NCBI RefSeq assembly: GCF_035917575.1
Contig: NZ_CP109090.1
Location: 4,154,001 to 4,218,000, forward strand
DNA from: Streptomyces sp. NBC_01788
GTDB lineage: Bacteria; Actinomycetota; Actinomycetes; Streptomycetales; Streptomycetaceae
DNA: 64,000 nucleotides
Direction of reading: 5' to 3'
The position numbers and the translations under genes are program-made. Shown here one piece after another: positions 55,378-64,000 of this stretch; positions within the stretch are counted from its first letter, which is position 1, and the number at the start of each line of letters is the position of its first letter. The notes under the pieces are model-generated. The model worked only from the letters and a program-made list of their open reading frames with translations, searched no databases and had not been told where the DNA came from.

Positions 55378-55550
55378 CTTATGTAGTCCGTTTGAGACTA
55401 CCCCCATCTTCTGACGCAATGCAGCCGGGCGCGGGGTGATCTGGGTCGCTGGAAGCCCTCGTGGGGGCCGTCCGGGGGTACGGGAGGCCCGCCCGGGGAT
55501 CCGGTAGCGCGCCGTTCGTGTTATTCGCACCCGATCGCCCCATATACCCC

Positions 55551-55563
55551 TAATTTAAGAACC
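55551..55563 (+). promoter_or_regulatory. -10 element for a leaderless message
   Basis: TAATTT (55551-55556) ends seven bases before GTG 55564, so transcription would begin at the start codon. No ribosome site is present. Confidence 0.5.
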
Positions 55564-57009
55564 GTGCTATACGGGATCGCCACCGCCATCACCGCTCTCC
55601 TCCTCGCCGCCCTGCTCTCGGCGCTGCTCCGAGTGCTCGCGCTTCGGCTTGGCCTCGTCGACCGCAGGAGGCGGGGACGCCCCTTGCCGCTGCTCGGCGG
55701 CCTGGCCGTGGTGCTCAGCACCTGCCTGGTCGCCGCGGCCGGCGGCTGGACGGGTACCGCCCCGCTGGGCGACGGGGTGGGCAGGCTGCTCGCCGCGGGC
55801 GCCGCGGTCGCCCTGCTCGGGACCGCCGCGGACGTGTGGCGGCTGAAGACACCGTTCCTGTTCGTCGGTACGGCCCTCGCGGCGGCCTGCGTGGTGCCGT
55901 ACGACGAGACCGGGCCCGTGGCCGGGATCGCCGCCGTCGCCTGGATCGCCTGTGTGGCCGCCGCCTTCCGGGGGCTCGATCACGCGGACGGCCTCGCGGG
56001 CACGGTGGGGGTGCTCACCGCGTTCGGGGTGGGCGCGTGCGCGGCGGCCGAGGTGATGGACGACCTCGCGGTACTGCTGAGCGTGCTGGCCGCCGCCCTC
56101 ACCGGGTTCCTGATGCACAACTGGCATCCGGCGCGGGTCGCCTTCGGATCCGGCGGCTCGCTGTTCACCGGCTTCGTGCTCGCCTCCACGGCCCTGCTCA
56201 CCCGGACCGGGTACGACACGGTCTCCACCGTGGCGGTGCTGTTCGCGCTCACCGCCACGGCGAGCGCCGACGCCGTCCTGGTCCTGGTGTCACGGAAGCT
56301 GGCGGGGCGTCCGCTGCTGCGCCGAGGCCCGGACCACCTCGCGCACCGGCTGCGCCGGCTCGGGCCGACCCCGCCGGGTGCGACCGTCCTGCTCGGTCTC
56401 GGCACCTTCGCCGCGGTCCTGGTCGGGGTGCTGGTCCATACGGGCTGGGTCGGGCCGAAGGCGGTGGCGTGGGTGGCCGGGGCGGCCCTGGTGGCCGTCC
56501 TCGGGCTGCTGCGGGTGCCCGCGTACGCGCCGCGGCGCCCGACCGAACTCGGCAACGCCCGTGTGCAGTCCCCGCTCCCGGGTACGCGCACCCAGTCCCG
56601 GCTGCCCGGCACGCGGGAGCAGTCCCGGCCTCCCGGGACCCGGGGGCAGACCCGGGTGCCCGGCACCCGCGGGCGCCCCGAGGAGCGCACGGCCAGGGGC
56701 CTTCCCGCGGGTGGTGCCACGCGCGCGCGTGCGGAGGCGTTCGGTGGCGGTGGCGGGGCACCGCCACGCGCGCGTGCCGGCGCTTCCGGCGCCCGCCCCC
56801 GCGGCGAGCCCTTCTGGGGCATCCTCCGCGCCCAGGGGCAGTCCGCCGCGGGAGCCCCGCGCGGCCGGATTCCGTACGACGCGGAGGCCGGCGGACCCGG
56901 CGTATCCGGGGTGCAGACGCCTCGTCGTCAACTTGAATACCCGCCTCCTCCGCCCAGGCAATCCACATCGCCGCAGGTCAGAGCGCCCTTGCGTATAAGG
57001 GATGGATAA
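55564..57009 (+). CDS. divergent MraY/WecA-like membrane protein with long repeat tail
   Basis: A protein of 481 residues. About ten membrane helices (residues 1-325) follow the plan of polyprenyl-phosphate sugar-phosphate transferases. However, the acidic motifs are altered: DD is AAD (LGTAADVWRLKTP), the third motif keeps DG (DHADGLAGTVG), and the last motif GD(S/T)GS is GSGGS. Catalysis is therefore doubtful. The C-terminal ~150 residues are disordered, with four nine-residue PGTR repeats. The gene is the immediate neighbour of the dnaK promoter but in the opposite regulatory context. Its start is probably leaderless. Confidence 0.76.
   Translation: MLYGIATAITALLLAALLSALLRVLALRLGLVDRRRRGRPLPLLGGLAVVLSTCLVAAAGGWTGTAPLGDGVGRLLAAGAAVALLGTAADVWRLKTPFLFVGTALAAACVVPYDETGPVAGIAAVAWIACVAAAFRGLDHADGLAGTVGVLTAFGVGACAAAEVMDDLAVLLSVLAAALTGFLMHNWHPARVAFGSGGSLFTGFVLASTALLTRTGYDTVSTVAVLFALTATASADAVLVLVSRKLAGRPLLRRGPDHLAHRLRRLGPTPPGATVLLGLGTFAAVLVGVLVHTGWVGPKAVAWVAGAALVAVLGLLRVPAYAPRRPTELGNARVQSPLPGTRTQSRLPGTREQSRPPGTRGQTRVPGTRGRPEERTARGLPAGGATRARAEAFGGGGGAPPRARAGASGARPRGEPFWGILRAQGQSAAGAPRGRIPYDAEAGGPGVSGVQTPRRQLEYPPPPPRQSTSPQVRAPLRIRDG
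56563..56670 (+). repeat. 27-bp in-frame tandem repeat (PGTR units)
   Basis: Four 27-bp units encode nine-residue repeats of the form (V/T/E/G)Q(S/T)(P/R)(L/P/V)PGTR in the tail of the MraY-like protein. Units differ at wobble positions, so the repeat is not entirely recent. Confidence 0.7.
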
Positions 57010-57011
57010 GT

Positions 57012-59646
<2,635 letters not shown>

Positions 59647-59685
59647 CGCAATAGCGGACGACGCACGAGAGGAGGGACGTCGGGG

Positions 59686-60861
59686 ATGAGCACCAAGGAC
59701 TTCATCGAGAAGGACTACTACAAGGTCCTCGGCGTCCCCAAGGACGCCACCGAGGCCGAGATCAAGAAGGCGTACCGGAAGCTCGCCCGCGAGTTCCACC
59801 CGGACGCCAACAAGGGCAACGCCAAGGCCGAGGAGCGCTTCAAGGAGATCTCCGAGGCGAACGACGTGCTCGGCGACGCCAAGAAGCGCAAGGAGTACGA
59901 CGAGGCCCGCACCCTGTTCGGCAACGGCGGCTTCCGCCCCGGACCGGGTGCCGGCGGCGGCTCCTTCAACTTCGACCTGGGCGACCTCTTCGGAGGCGCC
60001 CAGGGCGGCGGCGGGAGCGGCGGCTTCGGCGGCGGAATCGGTGACGTCTTCGGGGGCCTGTTCAACCGGGGCGGGGCGGGCACCACGCGCACCCAGCCCC
60101 GGCGCGGCCAGGACATCGAGTCCGAGGTCACGCTGAGCTTCACCGAGGCCATCGAGGGCGCGACGGTGCCGCTGCGCATGTCCAGTCAGCAGCCGTGCAA
60201 GGCCTGTTCGGGCACCGGCGACAAGAACGGCACCCCGCGGGTGTGCCCGACCTGCGTCGGCACCGGACAGGTGGCGCGCGGCTCGGGCGGCGGGTTCTCC
60301 CTGACGGACCCGTGCCCGGACTGCAAGGGCCGCGGGCTCACCGCGGAGAACCCCTGCGAGGTCTGCATGGGCTCCGGGCGGGCCAAGTCGTCCCGGACGA
60401 TGCAGGTCCGCATCCCGGCCGGGGTCAGCGACGGCCAGCGCATCCGGCTGCGCGGCAAGGGCGCCCCGGGCGAGCGCGGTGGACCCGCGGGCGACCTGTA
60501 CGTGGTGGTGCACGTCGGGGAGCACCCGGTCTTCGGCCGGCGGGGCGACAACCTCACTGTCACCGTGCCGGTCACGTTCGCCGAGGCGGCCCTCGGCGGC
60601 GAGGTCCGTGTGCCCACCCTGGGTGGTCCGCCGGTGACCCTGAAGCTGCCCCCGGGCACCCCGAACGGGCGTACGATGCGGGCCCGTGGCAAGGGCGCGG
60701 TCCGCAAGGACGGCACCCACGGCGACCTTCTGGTCACCGTGGAGGTGAGTGTTCCGAAGGACCTGTCGGGGAAGGCTCGTGACGCGCTTCAGGCGTATCG
60801 CGAGGCCACCGCGAGCGAGGACCCGAGGGCCGAGCTGTTCGAGGCCGCGAAGGGAGCATGA
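59686..60861 (+). CDS. dnaJ: chaperone DnaJ (Hsp40)
   Basis: A protein of 391 residues starting at ATG 59686. The J domain (about 9-74) has the HPD motif in [11 protein letters not shown] Gly/Phe-rich linker contains many GG runs. Four CxxCxGxG zinc repeats follow ([32 protein letters not shown]), then the C-terminal substrate domain. It stimulates DnaK's ATPase. Its stop overlaps the hspR start (ATGA). Confidence 0.97.
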   Translation: MSTKDFIEKDYYKVLGVPKDATEAEIKKAYRKLAREFHPDANKGNAKAEERFKEISEANDVLGDAKKRKEYDEARTLFGNGGFRPGPGAGGGSFNFDLGDLFGGAQGGGGSGGFGGGIGDVFGGLFNRGGAGTTRTQPRRGQDIESEVTLSFTEAIEGATVPLRMSSQQPCKACSGTGDKNGTPRVCPTCVGTGQVARGSGGGFSLTDPCPDCKGRGLTAENPCEVCMGSGRAKSSRTMQVRIPAGVSDGQRIRLRGKGAPGERGGPAGDLYVVVHVGEHPVFGRRGDNLTVTVPVTFAEAALGGEVRVPTLGGPPVTLKLPPGTPNGRTMRARGKGAVRKDGTHGDLLVTVEVSVPKDLSGKARDALQAYREATASEDPRAELFEAAKGA

Positions 60862-61316
60862 GTGAGATGGACGGCCGCCGCCGCAACCCGTACGAACTGA
60901 CGGAAGACACACCGGTGTACGTCATCTCCGTGGCCGCCCAGCTGTCCGGACTGCACCCGCAGACACTCCGTCAGTACGACCGGCTGGGACTGGTGTCCCC
61001 CGACCGCACCGCCGGCCGTGGGCGCCGCTACTCGGCCCGCGACATCGAACTGCTCCGCCAGGTGCAGCAGTTGTCGCAGGACGAGGGCATCAACCTGGCC
61101 GGAATCAAGCGCATCATCGAACTGGAGAACCAAGTCGCGGCGCTCCAGTCCCGGGCCGCGGAGCTCCAGGCGGCGCTGGACGGCGCGGCGGCGGCGATGC
61201 GGCAGCGCGAGGCCGCCGTCCACGCCTCCTACCGCCGGGACCTGGTTCCCTATCAGGAGGTCCAGCAGACCAGCGCGTTGGTGGTGTGGCGGCCCAAGCG
61301 CCAGCAGCCGGACTGA
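60858..61316 (+). CDS. hspR: heat-shock repressor HspR (MerR family)
   Basis: A protein of 152 residues starting at ATG 60858. The MerR winged helix reads [21 protein letters not shown] then [21 protein letters not shown] (cited as [16 protein letters not shown] and [14 protein letters not shown]), followed by a coiled coil ([15 protein letters not shown]). It binds HAIR sites at dnaK and, in relatives, at clpB and lon, with DnaK as co-repressor. It is co-transcribed with dnaJ. A 20-bp terminator follows. Confidence 0.97.
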   Translation: MSEMDGRRRNPYELTEDTPVYVISVAAQLSGLHPQTLRQYDRLGLVSPDRTAGRGRRYSARDIELLRQVQQLSQDEGINLAGIKRIIELENQVAALQSRAAELQAALDGAAAAMRQREAAVHASYRRDLVPYQEVQQTSALVVWRPKRQQPD

Positions 61317-61333
61317 CACGCACCCGCTCGACG

Positions 61334-61379
61334 ACGACGAGGGGCCGGGAGGCCGTAAAGCCTCCCGGCCCCTCGTCGT
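61334..61379 (+). terminator. terminator of the dnaK operon
   Basis: The 20-bp arms at 61334-61353 and 61360-61379 are perfectly complementary with a six-base loop (CGTAAA), followed by GTCTT. It lies 17 bases past the hspR stop and is the strongest hairpin in the window. Confidence 0.92.
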
Positions 61380-61573
61380 GTCTTGCGCGTGCGCTGCCCG
61401 TAAAGGGGGTTTGGAGGTGATTCCGCAAGGCTCCGCAAAGCCTTCACGGCTGCAGCGGAGCGTTACGTTGCTATCTCGTTAAGTGGTTCCGCTTGACGCC
61501 GGTGGTCGCCTCCGCGTTGGCTTTTCAGTCACCTGGGTCGCAATGCTGCGCCCTCGTCCGGAAGGCACCAGAA

Positions 61574-62698
61574 GTGAGCACCTTGATGCGTCGTATCGCC
61601 ATAGCCGTGGCCGCGCCCACGCTGACCTTCTCGCTCGCCGCCTGCGGGTCGCTCAGCGGGTCGGAGAGCGGCAGCGACGCGAGCCCGACCAGGGGCAACG
61701 ACCTGACGGTGGGTCTGCTGCTGCCGGAGACGGCCAACACCCGTTACGAGAAGTTCGACTACCCCATCATCAAGGAGAAGGTCGCCGCCCTGACCGGGAA
61801 GCAGGGCAAGGTCGAGTACGCCAACGCGGACGCGGACGCGAGCCGGCAGGCCGGCCAGATGCAGCGAATGATCGACAACAAGGTCGACGTCATCCTGCTC
61901 GACGCCGTCGACTCGCACGCCATCGCCGACATGGTGCAGAAGGCCAAGGACGCGGGCATCCCGGTCATCGCCTACGACCGGCTCTCCGAGGGCCCGATCG
62001 ACGCGTACATCTCCTTCGACAACGAACTGGTGGGGGAGGTGCAGGGCCGCTCCCTGATCGAGGCGCTGGGCCCCAAGGTCGGCACCTCCGACAAGATCGT
62101 CATGATCAACGGCTCGCCCACCGACCCGAACGCCAAGCAGTTCAAGGAGGGTGCGCTCTCCCAGCTCGGCGGGAAGGTCACGATCGCCAAGTCCTACGAC
62201 ACCAAGGACTGGAAGCCGGAGAACGCCCAGGCGAACATGGCCCAGGCGCTCGCCTCGCTCGGCAAGGACAACATCGCCGCCGTCTACTCCGCCAACGACG
62301 GTATGGCGGCCGGCGTCATCAAGGCCTTCAAGGACGTGGGCGTCACCGATCTGCCGGTCATCACCGGCCAGGACGCCGAACTCGACGCCGTGCAGCGGAT
62401 CGTGGCCGGCGAGCAGTACATGAGCGTGTACAAGCCCTACCCGACGGAGGCCGAGACCGCCGCCCAGATGGCGGTCGCCAAGGTCCAGGGCAAGGACATC
62501 CAGTTCGACTCCCTCACCAGGGACCGGGTCAGCAGCCCCACCCACCATGACATCCCGGCCCAGTTGGTCTCCGTGGTGGCCCTGACCCAGAAGAACATCA
62601 AGAGCACGGTCGTCGACGACAAGATCTACAAGATGGAGGACATCTGCACCCCGAAGTACCAGGCGTCCTGCACGGCGCTCGGTCTCGTGCTGCAATAA
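61574..62698 (+). CDS. sugar ABC transporter substrate-binding lipoprotein (XylF-like)
   Basis: A protein of 374 residues. GTG 61574 follows GAAGG by eight bases. A signal peptide ends in the lipobox TFSLAAC (Cys about 24). The periplasmic-binding-protein fold of the ribose/xylose group is seen in LTVGLLLPETANTRYEKFD, NKVDVILLDAVDSHAI, AGIPVIAYDRL and PVITGQDAELDAVQRI. Such lipoproteins deliver a monosaccharide, often xylose, to an ABC transporter. No ATPase or permease follows: an 11-bp terminator ends the transcript, so it is an orphan within this window. Confidence 0.9.
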   Translation: MSTLMRRIAIAVAAPTLTFSLAACGSLSGSESGSDASPTRGNDLTVGLLLPETANTRYEKFDYPIIKEKVAALTGKQGKVEYANADADASRQAGQMQRMIDNKVDVILLDAVDSHAIADMVQKAKDAGIPVIAYDRLSEGPIDAYISFDNELVGEVQGRSLIEALGPKVGTSDKIVMINGSPTDPNAKQFKEGALSQLGGKVTIAKSYDTKDWKPENAQANMAQALASLGKDNIAAVYSANDGMAAGVIKAFKDVGVTDLPVITGQDAELDAVQRIVAGEQYMSVYKPYPTEAETAAQMAVAKVQGKDIQFDSLTRDRVSSPTHHDIPAQLVSVVALTQKNIKSTVVDDKIYKMEDICTPKYQASCTALGLVLQ

Positions 62699-62702
62699 CT
62701 GC

Positions 62703-62733
62703 CTGTCGGACCCGGCGCGTTCGGGTCCGACAG
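62703..62733 (+). terminator. terminator after binding-protein gene
   Basis: CTGTCGGACCC (62703-62713) pairs with GGGTCCGACAG (62723-62733) around a nine-base loop, four bases past the stop. Confidence 0.8.
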
Positions 62734-62894
62734 CAGGCGCGATCACGCCGCGATCCGCCGGACACCGGCCCGTACACACCGGTCGAAACCGCTGGTTTTC
62801 GAGGGTCGCGCCGACAGGAGCCGTGTTGCACAGCCGGTCCGCTCCGCGCATAGTTGCGCTGCGGAAGACGCGGAGACCGGGGGTGTGATGGGGC

Positions 62895-63938
62895 ATGACC
62901 GGGCACGGGACGGCGGAGCATCCACACGGTGCCGACCGACTGTGCGAGGCCGGAGAGCACGTGTACGCCCGGGCCGTACGACGGGGCCGGGTGCCGCGCC
63001 GGATCGCAGAGCCGGTGCCCTGCCTGCTCGAACTCGCCCTGCTGCACCCTGACCCCGACGACATGGGCTTCCTGGTGCCGACCGCGCCGCAGGAGGTCAT
63101 GACCCGGCTGCTGCGCGGGATGTACGACGAGGTCAGTGAGAGCCACCGGCGGGTGAGCTCGGTGGTGGCCGCCGTCGAGCGGTACGGCGGGCTCGGCCGC
63201 CAGGCACGGGTGCCCTCCGCGGCCATGGAGGGTACGGCGATCCGGGTCCTGGACGGCCTGTCCCGCATCCAGGCGGCCATGGACGAGGCGACCGAGGCGT
63301 GCACCACCGAGGTGCTCACCGTCCAGCCGGGCGGCATCCGCCGCGAGCACGAACTGTCCGAGGGGCTGCACCGGGCGCTGGCGCTGCGCGGGCGCGGGGT
63401 GCGCATGCGGGACCTGTACACCCATGTGGCCCGGCACGGCCAGGGGCTGCTCAACTACCTGGAACTGCTGGGCGACGCGGTCGAGGCGCGCACGCTGGAC
63501 GAGGTGATCGACCGGCTGATCCTCTTCGACCGCACGGTCGCCTTCGTGCCCGCCAACGCCGACTGCACGATGGCGCTGGAACTGCGCCATCCCGCGCTGG
63601 TGGAGTACCTGGGGACGGTCTTCGAACGGCTCTGGCGGCTGGCGATCCCGCTGACCGCGCCGCTGCCCGACACGGGCATCGAGGGCATCTCCCACCGCGA
63701 GCAGTCCATCGCGGCGCTGCTGGCCGAGGGCCACCAGGACGCGGTGATCGCCGAGCGGCTGGGCATCAGCGTCCGCACCTGCCGGGCCCACATCGCCCGG
63801 CTGTCCGAGACGCTGGGGGCGGCCAGCCGTACGCAGTTGGGCGTGCGGATCGCCCAGGCGGGGCTCGACGGGCCGCCGCGCGCCGCGGGGGTGGGCCCGT
63901 TCACGGTTCCGGGTCCAGAAGTCCCGACCGTCCGATGA
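62895..63938 (+). CDS. LuxR-type helix-turn-helix regulator
   Basis: A protein of 347 residues starting at ATG 62895. The N-terminal ~250 residues are a helical and beta domain of a kind common in streptomycete regulators (TrmB-like, with RVLDGLSRIQAAMDEA and LYTHVARHGQGLLNYLELLG). The C-terminal LuxR HTH reads GISHREQSIAALLAEGH then AERLGISVRTCRAHIARLSE (about 262-320). There is no receiver domain. Its target and ligand are unknown. Its end overlaps the end of a convergent paralogue. Confidence 0.85.
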   Translation: MTGHGTAEHPHGADRLCEAGEHVYARAVRRGRVPRRIAEPVPCLLELALLHPDPDDMGFLVPTAPQEVMTRLLRGMYDEVSESHRRVSSVVAAVERYGGLGRQARVPSAAMEGTAIRVLDGLSRIQAAMDEATEACTTEVLTVQPGGIRREHELSEGLHRALALRGRGVRMRDLYTHVARHGQGLLNYLELLGDAVEARTLDEVIDRLILFDRTVAFVPANADCTMALELRHPALVEYLGTVFERLWRLAIPLTAPLPDTGIEGISHREQSIAALLAEGHQDAVIAERLGISVRTCRAHIARLSETLGAASRTQLGVRIAQAGLDGPPRAAGVGPFTVPGPEVPTVR

Positions 63939-64000
63939 GGTAGCCCAACTGGGCGCGGCTGCCGCTGCCGAGGGTGGCGGCGAGCTTGGCGATGTGCTCA
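63901..64000 (-). CDS. LuxR-type regulator, partial (C-terminus only)
   Basis: The visible 33 codons, read leftward to TGA 63901, are EHIAKLAATLGSGSRAQLGY then LIGRSGLLDPEP. They align with HIARLSETLGAASRTQLGVR of the neighbouring LuxR protein. The gene therefore encodes a close paralogue running in the opposite direction, most of it beyond the window. The two genes overlap by about 38 bases at their ends. Confidence 0.72.
   Translation of the reverse strand, partial: EHIAKLAATLGSGSRAQLGYLIGRSGLLDPEP

Overview
The window reads as the chromosome of a Streptomyces or close relative. Base composition is very GC-rich and codons end almost always in G or C. Many starts are GTG, with a few TTG. 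The dnaK-grpE-dnaJ-hspR operon carries a perfect HspR (HAIR) operator. Several proteins belong to families I know mainly from Streptomyces, and there are several probable leaderless promoters. I see no rRNA, CRISPR array, insertion sequence, prophage or secondary-metabolite cluster.

Layout. 0-8.6 kb: a truncated secreted protein resembling LAETG surface proteins, a GH13 alpha-glucosidase, a DUF4142 protein, a putative 2OG-Fe(II)-type enzyme, a beta-hydroxyacid dehydrogenase-like protein, small membrane and zinc proteins, a rhomboid-like membrane protein and a DksA/TraR zinc-finger protein. 8.7-13.4 kb: a fused SecDF, a small secreted protein and a NarL-type two-component pair. 13.7-25.4 kb: a dense stress or envelope island with two more DksA-like proteins, an MreB/Hsp70-fold ATPase, an Rv1733c-like membrane protein, a flotillin, a 1,639-residue AAA ATPase, a 55-residue membrane peptide, a GlsB-type membrane protein and a TerD protein. 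25.4-35.6 kb: an SLT-fold transglycosylase, a PAP2 phosphatase, a TetR/peroxiredoxin pair and a TetR/DUF308 pair (each around a long inverted repeat), and a GH78 alpha-L-rhamnosidase with LacI-type palindromes upstream. 35.7-41.8 kb: a second flotillin with an NfeD partner, a PucR regulator and a fold-III PLP decarboxylase.

41.9-46.5 kb is a small accessory segment. It holds a Ser/Thr kinase with a PQQ-propeller domain, a frameshifted barstar gene, a DUF7660-like fragment and a DUF1152 gene. An intact tRNA-Gly(CCC) lies at its right edge and a degenerate copy of that tRNA's 3' end at its left edge. 46.8-57 kb: dcd, a phosphoribosyltransferase, an fmdB-amiS-fmdA amide operon, a Yip1-family protein, a small monooxygenase, an EtfD-like membrane Fe-S oxidoreductase and a divergent MraY/WecA-like protein. 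57-64 kb: the dnaK operon under HspR autorepression, a sugar-binding lipoprotein without transport partners in view, and two convergent LuxR-type paralogues, the second cut by the window end.

The most interesting assembly is the flotillin-giant ATPase-membrane peptide set at 16.3-23.7 kb, inside a run of stress-type genes. No function is claimed for it. Links to named family members come from memory, not from a search.
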